From contig NZ_WMIE01000009.1 in NCBI RefSeq assembly GCF_009711225.1, positions 48,770 through 112,769 of the forward strand: DNA of 64,000 nt. The letters run 5' to 3'. Shown piece by piece: positions 1 to 8,688 of this stretch (position 1 is its first letter; each line of letters begins with the position of its first letter). This stretch comes from Paracoccus aestuariivivens. GTDB taxonomy: Bacteria > Pseudomonadota > Alphaproteobacteria > Rhodobacterales > Rhodobacteraceae. The notes under the pieces are model-generated. The model ran no database searches. It was given only the letters and a program-made list of their open reading frames with translations, and had not been told where the DNA came from. Made by a program: the position numbers and the translations under genes.

Positions 1-2058
1 CGGCTGGTCGGACTGGCCGCCATCGTGATGACGCTGCTATTCGCGCCTTCGGGGCGGTTCGGGCAAGGGATCGCGGCTTTGGGTGCGACGTTCCGGCCAG
101 CGCCCGTTGCGCCCTCGACCTTGGAAAATGCGCCCTCATGGGAGGGCTGGGCCGAGCCTCCGTCCTATACCCGACGTCCGACGATCTATCTGAATGCGTT
201 GCCCGAGGCTCAGGCGCTGGAGTTGCCGAAAGGCTCCAAGCTCAGTTTCCGGCTTTATGGCGAAGGGGCGGGTGTCACGCAGGATATCGGCGCAGCGGTC
301 AGCGGCGGCGATCCAGCTGCGCCCGAGTTCATCGCTGAACGTGACGGCTTGGTCGAGGTCGGCGGTCGGCAGTTTCCTATCACCGTGGTTCCAGATGCCG
401 CACCCACCGTTCAGCCGGTCGTCGCCGCGGATCGGCGTGCGGACGGACGATTCGTGCAGCCCTTTGCGGCGGCTGACGATAATGGCGTTGTTTCGGGCAG
501 CGCGGTTATCGCCCTTGATCTGTCGACCATCGACCGCCGCTTCGGCCTGTCGGTCGCCCCCGAGCCGCGCGAACCGGTGCGGATCGAACTGCCTTTGCCC
601 GCGACGGGCAGCCGCAAGGACATTCGCGGACAACTGGCCAGTGATCTGTCGCGGCATCCTTGGGCCAATTTGCCGGTCACTGTCGCGTTGGAGGTTGTGG
701 ACGGGATCGATCAGAAGGGTAGTTCTCCTGCGGTCCGGATGATGTTGCCGGGTCGGCGCTTCTTTGATCCCTTGGCCGCGTCCCTGATCGAGGTTCGGCG
801 CGATCTGCTGTGGTCGCGCGAGAATGCATCCCGCAGCGCGCAGGTTTTGCGTGCGGTCAGCTGGCAGCCAGACGGATTCATGGACCCTGCCTTGGCCGAG
901 GGATTGCGGGGTGCGATCGGCACGCTGGAAGCCGGTCCCTTGACCGAAGAGGCGCGCAACAAACTGGCTCAGGTGCTGTGGGACGCGGCCGTCGCGCTTG
1001 AGGATGGCGGCTTGGCTGACGCGCTCGAGCGGATGCAACAGGCGCAAGAGCGGCTGTCCGAAGCGATCCGCAATGGTGCCAGTCCGGACGAGATCCAGCG
1101 GCTGATGGACGAGCTGCGCGAGGCGACGGACGCCTATACCGACATGTTGGCCCAGCAGGGACAGGACCCATCCGAGAAATTCGACCGCTCTCCGCAACAG
1201 GGCCAGCAGATCACCGGCGACCAGATCCAGAAAATGATGGACGAGATCCAGCGCCTGATGAACGAGGGCCGCATGGCCGAGGCGCAGGAGCTGCTGGATC
1301 AGTTCAATCGCATGATGCAGAACATGCGCGTCACGCAGGGGCAGGGTGGCTCGGGCGAGGGGCGGCAGCGACCGATGAACCGGTTGGCCGACACGTTGCG
1401 CGAGCAACAGAAGCTGGCCGACGAGGCGATGCGGCAGATGCAGGACCAATATGGGCAGTTCCAGCCCGACGGTCAAAACGGGCAGGGCAGTGAGCAAAGT
1501 CAGGGGCTTGCGGATCGCCAGCGTGAATTGCGCGAGGATCTGGGCCGTCAGCGCGGGTTGATGCCCGGACGGGGCACACCCGAAGGCGATCAGGCACGGC
1601 GCAGTCTGGACGATGCGGGTCGGGCCATGGAGGAAGCCGAACAGGCCCTGCGCGAGGGCGATCCCTCGGGCGCGATGGAGCGTCAGGCACAGGCCATCCA
1701 GGACATGCGGGACGGGATGCGCGCGCTTGGAGAGATGACGGCGCGCAACCAGCAGCAGGGTCAGGACGGGCAACCGCAGCAGGGCCAGCAGGATGGCGGG
1801 CCGGACGGACCATCCTCGGAGGGGAATGGCCCCCGAGGTCTGGCCGAGAACTATCGCGACCAGCCGCAACTTGATCCGTTGGGGCGCTCGACCGAGGGGA
1901 ATGGCGGCTCGATCACCACGGGCGACCAATTGGCCGAGGGCGGCGATCCGTCCCGTCGGGCACGCGATCTACAGGACGAAATCCGTCGGCGCAGCGGCGA
2001 GCGCGAGCGGCCGGAAGACGAGCGCGACTATCTGGATCGCCTGCTCGACAATTTCTGA
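1..2058 (+). CDS. TIGR02302 (DUF4175) family membrane protein, 5'-truncated by window edge
   Basis: The reading frame is already open at base 1, so the true start lies upstream; 685 residues are visible and the family is usually about 850. The first visible residues (RLVGLAAIVMTLLFA) look like the end of a membrane helix. The middle is a beta-rich extracytoplasmic-looking region, and from about residue 330 the protein becomes Gln/Met/Arg/Glu-rich and probably helical or coiled-coil, with low-complexity QQGQ tracts near residues 580-610. Function is unknown; in Rhodobacteraceae this family commonly sits beside the zinc-ribbon/ftsEX cluster, as here. It converges on the zinc-ribbon gene with a 3-base gap. 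Family assignment comes from overall sequence character and gene neighbourhood. Confidence 0.85.
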   Translation, partial: RLVGLAAIVMTLLFAPSGRFGQGIAALGATFRPAPVAPSTLENAPSWEGWAEPPSYTRRPTIYLNALPEAQALELPKGSKLSFRLYGEGAGVTQDIGAAVSGGDPAAPEFIAERDGLVEVGGRQFPITVVPDAAPTVQPVVAADRRADGRFVQPFAAADDNGVVSGSAVIALDLSTIDRRFGLSVAPEPREPVRIELPLPATGSRKDIRGQLASDLSRHPWANLPVTVALEVVDGIDQKGSSPAVRMMLPGRRFFDPLAASLIEVRRDLLWSRENASRSAQVLRAVSWQPDGFMDPALAEGLRGAIGTLEAGPLTEEARNKLAQVLWDAAVALEDGGLADALERMQQAQERLSEAIRNGASPDEIQRLMDELREATDAYTDMLAQQGQDPSEKFDRSPQQGQQITGDQIQKMMDEIQRLMNEGRMAEAQELLDQFNRMMQNMRVTQGQGGSGEGRQRPMNRLADTLREQQKLADEAMRQMQDQYGQFQPDGQNGQGSEQSQGLADRQRELREDLGRQRGLMPGRGTPEGDQARRSLDDAGRAMEEAEQALREGDPSGAMERQAQAIQDMRDGMRALGEMTARNQQQGQDGQPQQGQQDGGPDGPSSEGNGPRGLAENYRDQPQLDPLGRSTEGNGGSITTGDQLAEGGDPSRRARDLQDEIRRRSGERERPEDERDYLDRLLDNF

Positions 2059-2061
2059 ACC

Positions 2062-2988
2062 TTAATCGCGGGTGATCAGACCTTTGAAAGCGATGGCCTG
2101 ATCATGCAACCAGATCCTGCCGCGATCCATGCTTTGGCGCCATTCCGACATCATCCCGCCGTTTTCGGCCGGTGCGGTCCGGGGGGCGATTGCATAGGTC
2201 GCAAGGACCGCAAGCGCGATCAGGACGGCCAGCCCGAAGCCCAGACGATAGCCGCCGCCATTGCGGCGGGGCGCGATCACCGGCGCGGATGCTGCGGGCT
2301 CGGGCGGCTTGACGGGTGGGTCGGGAAGTTGCGCCTCGGCGACCGGCAAAGGAATTTCAGGAACCGGCACACGGCGGGTCAGCGTGGCGGCAAGGCTTTC
2401 AGCGTCGGGCAGATTTGGCGCGACGGTTGGCTGGACCACGGTGGATTCGATCGTTTCCGGCTGCGGTTCGTCGGGCGCGGTTTTCTCGACCGACGATTCG
2501 GATGCGGGCGCTGCTTCGGTTTCGGGAAACGCTGGCTCGATGGGCTCAGGTTCGGTGTGCTCCGGCTCGGGGGGCAGCGGCTCGCCGGGCAGGATGACCG
2601 TCGAAACCGGCCAATCGATTTCATCGCTGCGCGGCAGGGCCGCACCGGGAAGCGGCGTGGATGCAGCCGGACCGTCATCGGCGTCCATGGCGGTCCGCTT
2701 TGTCTGGGTCTTCGATGAACGGGCGGCAAGTTCACGGGCGGTTTCTTCGCGCAGGATCGCCAAGACCGATTCGTGCAGCGGGCGGTTCAAGGCGGGCCGC
2801 GCCGAGGCGTCATATTGCTGGGGCGAAAGGCTGGCGTCTTCGAAGTTGGAAACGGCTTGCGGTCTGCCCGGAGCATCCTGATGCCAGACATGGCTGCAGG
2901 CCGAGCACTCGACCTCGCGGCCCGAGGCCGGAATCACCGAGTCAGGAATGTCGTATTGGGCCGCGCAGCGTGGGCAGGTCAGGCGCAT
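2062..2988 (-). CDS. Zinc-ribbon (MJ0042-type) single-pass membrane protein
   Basis: 308 residues. The N-terminus carries a four-cysteine zinc ribbon: CPRC at residues 5-8 and CSAC at about 28-31, followed by HVWH, typical of the MJ0042 finger. The middle is a long Pro/Glu/Ala-rich acidic linker, and one hydrophobic helix lies near residues 249-270 (GFGLAVLIALAVLATYAIAP), leaving a short C-terminal tail outside. It is transcribed divergently from ftsE across a 115-bp gap, the usual Rhodobacteraceae arrangement. Precise function is unknown; a regulatory or scaffolding role linked to envelope or division genes is only inferred from position. Confidence 0.85.
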   Translation of the reverse strand: MRLTCPRCAAQYDIPDSVIPASGREVECSACSHVWHQDAPGRPQAVSNFEDASLSPQQYDASARPALNRPLHESVLAILREETARELAARSSKTQTKRTAMDADDGPAASTPLPGAALPRSDEIDWPVSTVILPGEPLPPEPEHTEPEPIEPAFPETEAAPASESSVEKTAPDEPQPETIESTVVQPTVAPNLPDAESLAATLTRRVPVPEIPLPVAEAQLPDPPVKPPEPAASAPVIAPRRNGGGYRLGFGLAVLIALAVLATYAIAPRTAPAENGGMMSEWRQSMDRGRIWLHDQAIAFKGLITRD

Positions 2989-3103
2989 TCAATCGTCTTT
3001 CTAGGCCAGTCTTGGTCGGGCGTGCGTCTCGCATTCGTCGCCGGACTGTTCTATCAAGCCGCGAACCGCGCGCCAAGCAGCCCGGACAAAAGGGGGTCCC
3101 CAA

Positions 3104-3778
3104 GTGATCGAGATGCAAAACCTTTCCTTTGGCTACAGTGGAGGCGAGCCGCTATTGGCGGATATGTCTCTGACCGTACAGCCGGGATCGTTTCATTTCC
3201 TGACCGGACCGTCGGGATCGGGCAAAACCACCTTCTTGCGGTTGTGCTATGCCGATCTGCTGCCAAGCTCGGGCCGGATGATGGCCTTTGGACGGGATGT
3301 AACCGAACTTTCGCGCGATGGCATTGCGGCGCTGCGCCGCAAGGTCGGCGTGGTGCATCAGGACCCGCAATTCCTGGATCACCTGCCGGTCGCCGACAAT
3401 ATCGCGCTGCCGCAGATCGTGGCGGGGCAGCCGGTGAACACCGATCTGATTAGCGATCTATTGGACTGGGTGCAGCTTAGACAGCATGGCGCGGCATTTC
3501 CGCCTTCGCTGTCGGGCGGCGAGCGTCAACGCGCTGCCTTGGCGCGTGCCGTGATCATGACGCCGGATCTGGTCATCGCGGACGAGCCGACCGGCAATCT
3601 CGACTGGGATATGTCGATGCGGCTTCTGGACCTGCTGATCGAGTTCAACCAAGAGGGCAAGGCCGTGCTGTTCGCGACGCACGATCTGAACCTGATCCGG
3701 GCGGCCAAACAGCATATTCAGGCACGCGTGCTGCGCATTGCCAACAAACGGCTGCAACTTGCAGGAGCAGATCTGTGA
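3104..3778 (+). CDS. ftsE: Cell division ATP-binding protein FtsE
   Basis: ATPase of the FtsEX complex, which sits at the septum and drives peptidoglycan hydrolase activation. 224 residues, a normal length for the family. Walker A GPSGSGKTT is at residues 35-43, the ABC signature LSGGERQR near 138-145, and Walker B VIADEPTGNLD near 158-168. The start is GTG at 3104. The stop overlaps the GTG start of ftsX by 4 bases, so the two are translationally coupled. First gene of an ftsE-ftsX-plsC operon. Confidence 0.96.
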   Translation: MIEMQNLSFGYSGGEPLLADMSLTVQPGSFHFLTGPSGSGKTTFLRLCYADLLPSSGRMMAFGRDVTELSRDGIAALRRKVGVVHQDPQFLDHLPVADNIALPQIVAGQPVNTDLISDLLDWVQLRQHGAAFPPSLSGGERQRAALARAVIMTPDLVIADEPTGNLDWDMSMRLLDLLIEFNQEGKAVLFATHDLNLIRAAKQHIQARVLRIANKRLQLAGADL

Positions 3779-4704
3779 AACGAGGCGAATTGAGATCCCT
3801 TGATATTGCTGCTTTGTGGCGCGGACTCAGCCGCCCCGATCCGACGGGAATTGACCGCGTGGTGCCTCCGACCGGTTTCACCGCGCAACTGACGGTCTTT
3901 GCGGCGGCGGCGATGGCATTTCTTGCCGTCTTCGCGCTGGCATTGGCCTTGGCGACCGGTCGTCTGGCCGAGCGCTGGTCCAGCGAATTGGCACAAACCG
4001 TGACCGTTCGTATTTCGGCTCCGCCGGACCAGATCGAGCAGCAGGTCGCGACCGTCATGCAGGTCTTGCAGACAACTCCGGGAATCGCCGAATCCCGACA
4101 GATTCCCGATGCCGATGTCGAGAAGTTGCTGGAGCCATGGTTCGGTCCCGACGTTCCGGTCGAGGTCTTGCCGATTCCCCGCTTGATCGAGGTCACCGAA
4201 ACCGGTGACGGCATTGATGCCGATGCGTTGCGTCTGCGATTGCAGGGCGAGGCTCCGGGGGCAATTCTGGATGACCACACCCGTTGGCGCGAGCCGCTGG
4301 TCAGGGCGGCAAGCCGGTTGCGGCTACTCGGGCTGTTCTCTCTGGTGCTGATCGCTGCGGCCTCGGCTGCGATGATCACGCTGGCGGCGAAGGCGGCTTT
4401 GGCGGCAAACGGGCAGGTGATCCGGGTGCTGCGCCTGATCGGCTCGCGCGATATCACCATCGCTACCGCCTTCGTGCGCCGTTTCACCCAACGCGCGGCG
4501 CTGGGAGCGTTGCTTGGCTCGGTACTGGGCATGGTGGCAATTTGGGCTTTGCCGACCGTCGATGAGGCGGGCGGGTTCCTGACCGGGCTTGGTTTTCAGG
4601 GCTGGGGCTGGCTGTGGCCGCTGTTGATCCCGCTGGTCGCGGCAGCAATCGGCTTCTGGGCAACCCGCTCGGCCGCGCTGCGGATGCTGAGGGAGGTGCG
4701 CTGA
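3775..4704 (+). CDS. ftsX: Cell division permease-like protein FtsX
   Basis: Membrane partner of FtsE. 309 residues with a cytoplasmic N-terminus, a first helix near residues 40-62, a periplasmic domain of about 120 residues, then three further hydrophobic segments (near 180-205, 240-262 and 270-295), matching the four-helix FtsX fold. GTG start overlapping the ftsE stop by 4 bases; its own TGA overlaps the plsC ATG by one base. Identification rests on topology and the adjacent ftsE; FtsX sequences diverge strongly. Confidence 0.93.
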   Translation: MKRGELRSLDIAALWRGLSRPDPTGIDRVVPPTGFTAQLTVFAAAAMAFLAVFALALALATGRLAERWSSELAQTVTVRISAPPDQIEQQVATVMQVLQTTPGIAESRQIPDADVEKLLEPWFGPDVPVEVLPIPRLIEVTETGDGIDADALRLRLQGEAPGAILDDHTRWREPLVRAASRLRLLGLFSLVLIAAASAAMITLAAKAALAANGQVIRVLRLIGSRDITIATAFVRRFTQRAALGALLGSVLGMVAIWALPTVDEAGGFLTGLGFQGWGWLWPLLIPLVAAAIGFWATRSAALRMLREVR

Positions 4705-5477
4705 TGTCGCCCTATGAACCACGTCCGGCGTCAATGCTGGATTGGCTGCGGACGGGGATCTACTACATCTACGCGGTGATCGTGACGGCGCTGATCGGTC
4801 TGATCGGTCTGCCGGGTACGCTGATCAATCCCGCCCATGCCCATTGGGTCGGAGAGCGCTGGCTGTCGCTGATGCTGGGCGGCGCGCGCATCATTTCGGG
4901 CGTCAAGGTCGAGTATCGTGGCACTCCGCCGGTCGAGGACATGCTGATCGCAGCCAAGCATCAAAGCTTTCTTGATATTCTGGCCATCGCCAAGGCCTGT
5001 CCGCGCCGCGCCTTCGTGATGAAGCGCGAGGTGATGAATGTTCCGGTGATGGGCTGGTTTGCCCGCAAGGTCGGTTGCATCCCGATCGACCGCTCGCGTG
5101 GCAAAGATGCGATGCGCCAGATCATTGCCGAGGTGAAAACGGCGCATGAAAGCCCGCGCGGGCTTGGCCATCTGATCTTCTACCCCGAAGGAACGCGGAC
5201 GAAGCCCGGGACGACCGTGCCCTATAAACAGGGCGTCGCGGTGATCCAGCGCGAAACGGGTCTGCCGATCATGCCGGTCGCGGTCAATTGCGGCATGTTC
5301 TGGCCGAAGCGCGGATTCCCGATCCGTCGAGGGACGGCGATTGTCGAGTTCCTACCCGCGATTTCGGCACCGCAAAGAAGCGAGCGGGTGCTGCCATTGC
5401 TGGCCGAGCGCATCGAAGGAACCAGCATGCGCCTTTTCAACGAAGCCGGCGGTCAGTCCGCTCTTGCCGAAAACTGA
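4704..5477 (+). CDS. plsC: 1-acyl-sn-glycerol-3-phosphate acyltransferase (PlsC family)
   Basis: Acylates lysophosphatidic acid to phosphatidic acid at the inner membrane in glycerophospholipid synthesis. With the ATG at 4704, which overlaps the ftsX stop as TGATG, the protein is 257 residues; a longer frame beginning at 4614 would run through ftsX and is unlikely. A hydrophobic N-terminal helix (about residues 15-40) is followed by the catalytic HX4D motif (KHQSFLD) and the substrate-binding YPEGTRT motif, the two hallmarks of the family. Position in the ftsEX operon couples lipid synthesis with division, as in related bacteria. Confidence 0.94.
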   Translation: MSPYEPRPASMLDWLRTGIYYIYAVIVTALIGLIGLPGTLINPAHAHWVGERWLSLMLGGARIISGVKVEYRGTPPVEDMLIAAKHQSFLDILAIAKACPRRAFVMKREVMNVPVMGWFARKVGCIPIDRSRGKDAMRQIIAEVKTAHESPRGLGHLIFYPEGTRTKPGTTVPYKQGVAVIQRETGLPIMPVAVNCGMFWPKRGFPIRRGTAIVEFLPAISAPQRSERVLPLLAERIEGTSMRLFNEAGGQSALAEN

Positions 5478-5636
5478 TCCGGCTGGGCATTGTCCCGGAC
5501 CGAGTCGTTTACTATCTCGGTCAAACCCGGTCGCATCCGTGACCGGAATCTGCATTCAGGCCGGATCGTCGCCGCGCCGCCCGCTTTCCGGGCTGGTGCC
5601 CCGTCCTTCGGCCTTGTTACGTTTCAGGAGGGCGGA

Positions 5637-6578
5637 ATGAGCGCCATTATCGAGATCGACCATCTCTCCAAGCGCTATGGCAGCGGGACGGCGGCCCTGA
5701 ACGGAGTTTCGCTGAAAATCAACGAAGGCGAGATCCTCGCCTTGCTAGGGCCGAACGGCGCCGGAAAGACGACGATGATATCGATCATCTGTGGGCTCGT
5801 GACCCCTACTGGCGGCACGGTTCGGGTCGGTGGCCATGATATCCGCACCGATTGGCGCGCTGCGCGCAAGCTGATCGGGCTGGTGCCGCAGGAAATCGCT
5901 CTGGAGCCGTTCGAAAAGGTCATCGACTGTGTGCGTTTTACCCGTGGCCTTTATGGTGCGGGGCCGGACGAGGCCTATATCGAGAAACTGCTGCGTAGCC
6001 TCGCGCTTTGGGACAAGCGGGATGCCCGCACGCGCGAACTTTCGGGCGGCATGAAACGACGCGTTCTGATCGCCAAGGCATTGTCGCATCGCCCCAAGGT
6101 GCTGTTCCTTGACGAGCCGACCGCGGGCGTCGACGTGGCCCTGCGTCGCGAGATGTGGTCCGTTGTCCGCGATCTGAGCGCCGATGGCGTCACGATCATC
6201 CTGACCACGCATTACCTTGAAGAAGCCGAGGACATGGCCGACCGGATCGGCGTCATCAACCGTGGCGAGTTGCTTCTGGTCAAACCCAAGGCCGAGTTGA
6301 TGGGCGAGTTCGGCAAGAAACACCTGACCATCGACTTGTACGAGCCACTGTCGGAATTGCCGCATTCCTTGGCCGAGCGTGGTCTTACATTGTCGAAAGA
6401 CGGCCTGACGCTTGGCTACGATTACGATACCCGCGCCGACCGTACCGGAATTGCGCGGCTTTTGGGTGATCTGACCCAACACGGCATTGCGGTGCGCGAT
6501 GTCGCGACCAAGCAAAGCAATCTGGAAGAAATTTTCATGTCCCTCGTTGCGGACAAACCCGAGGAGGCCACCGCATGA
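5637..6578 (+). CDS. ABC-2 exporter ATP-binding protein
   Basis: 313-residue ATPase subunit. The ATG at 5637 follows a good ribosome-binding site (CAGGAGGGCGGA) and gives a normal N-terminus ([15 protein letters not shown]); an earlier in-frame ATG at 5490 is not supported. Walker [10 protein letters not shown] lies near residues 41-49, signature LSGGMKRR near 138-145 and Walker [13 protein letters not shown] near 157-168. The C-terminal extension of about 80 residues resembles the DrrA/NodI-type subfamily. It overlaps its permease gene by 4 bases. Substrate unknown; drug, polysaccharide or lipid export are all possible. Confidence 0.92.
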   Translation: MSAIIEIDHLSKRYGSGTAALNGVSLKINEGEILALLGPNGAGKTTMISIICGLVTPTGGTVRVGGHDIRTDWRAARKLIGLVPQEIALEPFEKVIDCVRFTRGLYGAGPDEAYIEKLLRSLALWDKRDARTRELSGGMKRRVLIAKALSHRPKVLFLDEPTAGVDVALRREMWSVVRDLSADGVTIILTTHYLEEAEDMADRIGVINRGELLLVKPKAELMGEFGKKHLTIDLYEPLSELPHSLAERGLTLSKDGLTLGYDYDTRADRTGIARLLGDLTQHGIAVRDVATKQSNLEEIFMSLVADKPEEATA

Positions 6579-7336
6579 ACTGGCATTCCGTCCGCGCGGT
6601 CTATCATCACGAGATGGCGCGCTTTTTCCGCACCATCTGGCAGTCGCTCGCCTCGCCCGTTCTGTCCACTGTCCTGTATTTTGTCGTCTTCGGCGCGGCC
6701 ATCGGCGGGCGCATCCAGTCGGTCGAGGGCGTTGCTTACGGCGCGTTCATCGTGCCGGGGCTGATGATGCTGACCGTGTTGCAGCAATCGGTTTCGAACG
6801 CCAGTTTCGGGATCTACTTCCCGAAATTCTCGGGGACGATCTACGAATACCTTGTCGCGCCGACCGGCTGGATCGAGGTGACTCTGGGCTTTGTCGGGGC
6901 GGCTGCCAGCAAGGCCGTTCTGATCGCCATGGTGATCCTGCTGACCAGCTTCTGGTTCAATGGCGTCCACATCGCGCATCCGGTCTGGATGATGGCCTTC
7001 CTGTTCCTGACCGCGATCGCGTTTTCGCTGCTGGGGTTCATCATCGGGCTTTGGGCGAAAAGCTTCGAGCAATTGCAGATCGTTCCGATGATGGTGATCA
7101 CGCCCTTGGTCTTTCTTGGCGGGGCGTTCTATTCGGCCTCCATGCTGCCCCCGTTCTGGGAAGGCGTTGCCAAGCTCAATCCGGTGCTTTACCTGATCTC
7201 GGGTTTCCGTTGGGCGTTTTTCGATCTGGCCGATGTTCCTGTCGGCATGTCCTTGGTCGCGGTCGCGTTGATGATCGTGGTCTGCATGGCCGCGATCCGC
7301 TGGATCTTCCTGACCGGCTGGCGGCTGCGCGAATAA
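6575..7336 (+). CDS. ABC-2 type permease (NodJ/DrrB-like)
   Basis: 253-residue integral membrane partner of the preceding ATPase. About six hydrophobic segments are visible, and the block near residues 168-200 ([18 protein letters not shown] and the following residues) is the ABC-2 family signature. The ATG overlaps the ATPase stop (ATGA), so the pair is co-translated. A strong hairpin immediately follows the stop codon. Substrate cannot be read from the sequence. Confidence 0.92.
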   Translation: MNWHSVRAVYHHEMARFFRTIWQSLASPVLSTVLYFVVFGAAIGGRIQSVEGVAYGAFIVPGLMMLTVLQQSVSNASFGIYFPKFSGTIYEYLVAPTGWIEVTLGFVGAAASKAVLIAMVILLTSFWFNGVHIAHPVWMMAFLFLTAIAFSLLGFIIGLWAKSFEQLQIVPMMVITPLVFLGGAFYSASMLPPFWEGVAKLNPVLYLISGFRWAFFDLADVPVGMSLVAVALMIVVCMAAIRWIFLTGWRLRE

Positions 7337-7345
7337 GGACCGGAT

Positions 7346-7383
7346 TCAGGCCGCATCGCGCGGCGTCGCGGCCTGAGTTTTCG
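7346..7383 (+). terminator. Rho-independent terminator after the ABC-2 pair
   Basis: Inverted repeat TCAGGCCGC (7346-7354) and GCGGCCTGA (7368-7376), followed by GTTTTCG. It lies 9 bases after the permease stop. The same bases form the last codons of a possible small gene on the opposite strand. Confidence 0.75.
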
Positions 7384-7498
7384 TGTTGGCGTCGTTTTGG
7401 GGTTGCGATCCGTTCTTGATGCGGAACATGGCCGCGATGCGACGCTGATCTTGTTGCTTGCGGGCGCTTCCCCGACGATTGTTGCGTTTTCCTGGCAT
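7346..7498 (-). CDS. Possible small basic protein, 50 residues
   Basis: An ATG at 7498 on the minus strand opens a 50-codon frame ending with TGA at 7346-7348. The product starts MPGKRNNRRGSARKQQDQRR, is very rich in Arg, Lys, Gln and Asn, and ends in a Thr/Ala-rich tail. A modest purine stretch (AAGGATCAGG) lies just upstream. Composition resembles small nucleic-acid-binding or ribosome-associated proteins, but I do not recognise the family. The overlap of its 3' end with a terminator hairpin argues for caution. Calling it a gene is inference from composition and start context. Confidence 0.4.
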   Translation of the reverse strand: MPGKRNNRRGSARKQQDQRRIAAMFRIKNGSQPQNDANTKTQAATPRDAA

Positions 7499-7685
7499 GT
7501 CTGCCTGATCCTTTCGGTTGTTGACGATGTAATTTGCGAAGACGCGATTATCCCCGCATCCTTGCGGAGCGGGTCAGGTAACCGTGACTGGCTGGGGAGG
7601 CGGGCGATCTGCGCCAGAAGGCGCGGCTCAGCCCAGTTTCTCTGCTACCGTGCGTTCAAGAATGGCGCGAGGTCAGAGGCTGGAA

Positions 7686-7710
7686 GGTCCGGCCGACGAC
7701 GGCCAGGACC
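7686..7710 (-). terminator. Inverted repeat downstream of the cold-shock gene
   Basis: GGTCCGGCCG (7686-7695) pairs with CGGCCAGGACC (7700-7710) apart from one bulged base, with a four-base loop. It lies about 30 bases past the cspA stop. The T-run on the minus strand is poor (TTCC), so termination there would be weak or factor-assisted. Confidence 0.4.
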
Positions 7711-7738
7711 AATGGCTTAACGGATAATCCGCAGCGAA

Positions 7739-7945
7739 TCAGGCCAGCGCCAGATCGCGAGCCGATTGACGACCGTCACGGCCTGCTTCGACTTCGAAGG
7801 TCACAGCCTGACCGTCTTCGAGGTGACGGATGTTTGCACGCTCGAGAGCCGAGATGTGAACGAACACATCTTTGCCGCCGGTTTCAGGTGCGATGAAGCC
7901 GAAGCCTTTGGTTGCGTTGAACCATTTCACGGTGCCCTTGGCCAT
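7739..7945 (-). CDS. Cold-shock-domain protein (CspA family)
   Basis: 68-residue single-domain RNA-binding protein with both RNP motifs: KGFGFIAP (RNP1, near residues 13-20) and VFVHIS (RNP2, near 27-32). An excellent ribosome-binding site (AAGGAGATCTCACG) precedes the ATG at 7945. It acts as a nucleic-acid chaperone in the cytoplasm. About 180 bases without a gene lie upstream and would serve as promoter and leader; long leaders are usual for this family. Whether this copy is cold-induced or constitutive cannot be told. Confidence 0.95.
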   Translation of the reverse strand: MAKGTVKWFNATKGFGFIAPETGGKDVFVHISALERANIRHLEDGQAVTFEVEAGRDGRQSARDLALA

Positions 7946-8128
7946 CGTGAGATCTCCTTAGAAAATTGCCGCCCACAACATGTGGCGACCCGGCTCAGTC
8001 AGATCAAAACACAGGCTGAAGCCGCAGGGGAGACAGGGTGCAAAGGAAATAACGTAGCCGGTCCAAAATGGGCGCATCAGGCTGGGATTACAAGTCCTAG
8101 CTTGGGCGAAGCACAAAAAGCCGCAGCC

Positions 8129-8587
8129 TCAGCGGCTGCAAAGCCTGGTCTGCGGGTCCAGTCTGACATATTGCTTCGCGCTAATCTTATGCATTTTCAA
8201 CGAGTGTTTCCACTCGGAGTTCCACTTTTGCAAAATGCCGTTACGGTAATAGCGCGCCATCAACTGATCGACCAGCGGCGGAATAATATGGGTGTTCGGG
8301 ATGCGCGGAGCGTGAAAACCGACCGTCGCCCCGGGCCCGAGGCAGGCGTTCCTCATCGTGATATACATCGTGCAGGCCGAACGGCAGTAGCCGCGGATCT
8401 CGACGGGGCGACCGCTCGCCTCGAGTTCCTGACGGCGCTGCATCGTCCTGACGACATTGCCGCCACGATCATTGGCGATGACGATGGGCTTGCCGGTCGC
8501 GCGGGCCTGCGCCTGAGGCGCCGCGAGAGCCACGAGCGTCACCAACACGGCCAACAAGGCAAAAATCCGTTTCATTCCGTCATCCAT
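8129..8587 (-). CDS. Secreted small protein resembling periplasmic ClpP-fold (COG3904-like) proteins
   Basis: 152 residues. A Sec signal peptide is clear (RIFALLAVLVTLVALAAP then QAQA, with cleavage probably near residue 29). The start could be the ATG at 8587 or, giving a more usual signal peptide, the ATG at 8575. The mature part contains GYCRSACTMY followed by TVGFHAP. This spacing resembles periplasmic proteins with a degenerate ClpP/crotonase-like serine-protease fold, where the Ser of the SAC block and the His of FHAP would be active-site-like residues. That reading is inference; catalytic activity is not established. Confidence 0.7.
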   Translation of the reverse strand: MDDGMKRIFALLAVLVTLVALAAPQAQARATGKPIVIANDRGGNVVRTMQRRQELEASGRPVEIRGYCRSACTMYITMRNACLGPGATVGFHAPRIPNTHIIPPLVDQLMARYYRNGILQKWNSEWKHSLKMHKISAKQYVRLDPQTRLCSR

Positions 8588-8688
8588 CCTGTCCAGTCAT
8601 ATCCTGCGATATGCCTATTGGAACGCATCAGGCAAAATGACGTTCCGGTGTACGTGCAATCCTCCGCTTATCGCTTAACAATGGCCGA

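Noticed and set aside
136..1929. 597-codon open frame on the minus strand opposite the TIGR02302 gene
   Set aside because: Antisense shadow of a GC-rich gene; composition (His/Arg/Leu-rich) is not protein-like and no domain is recognisable.
7397..7720. 107-codon plus-strand frame between the ABC-2 pair and cspA
   Set aside because: No ribosome-binding site or recognisable features; the minus-strand 50-residue frame is the better candidate here.
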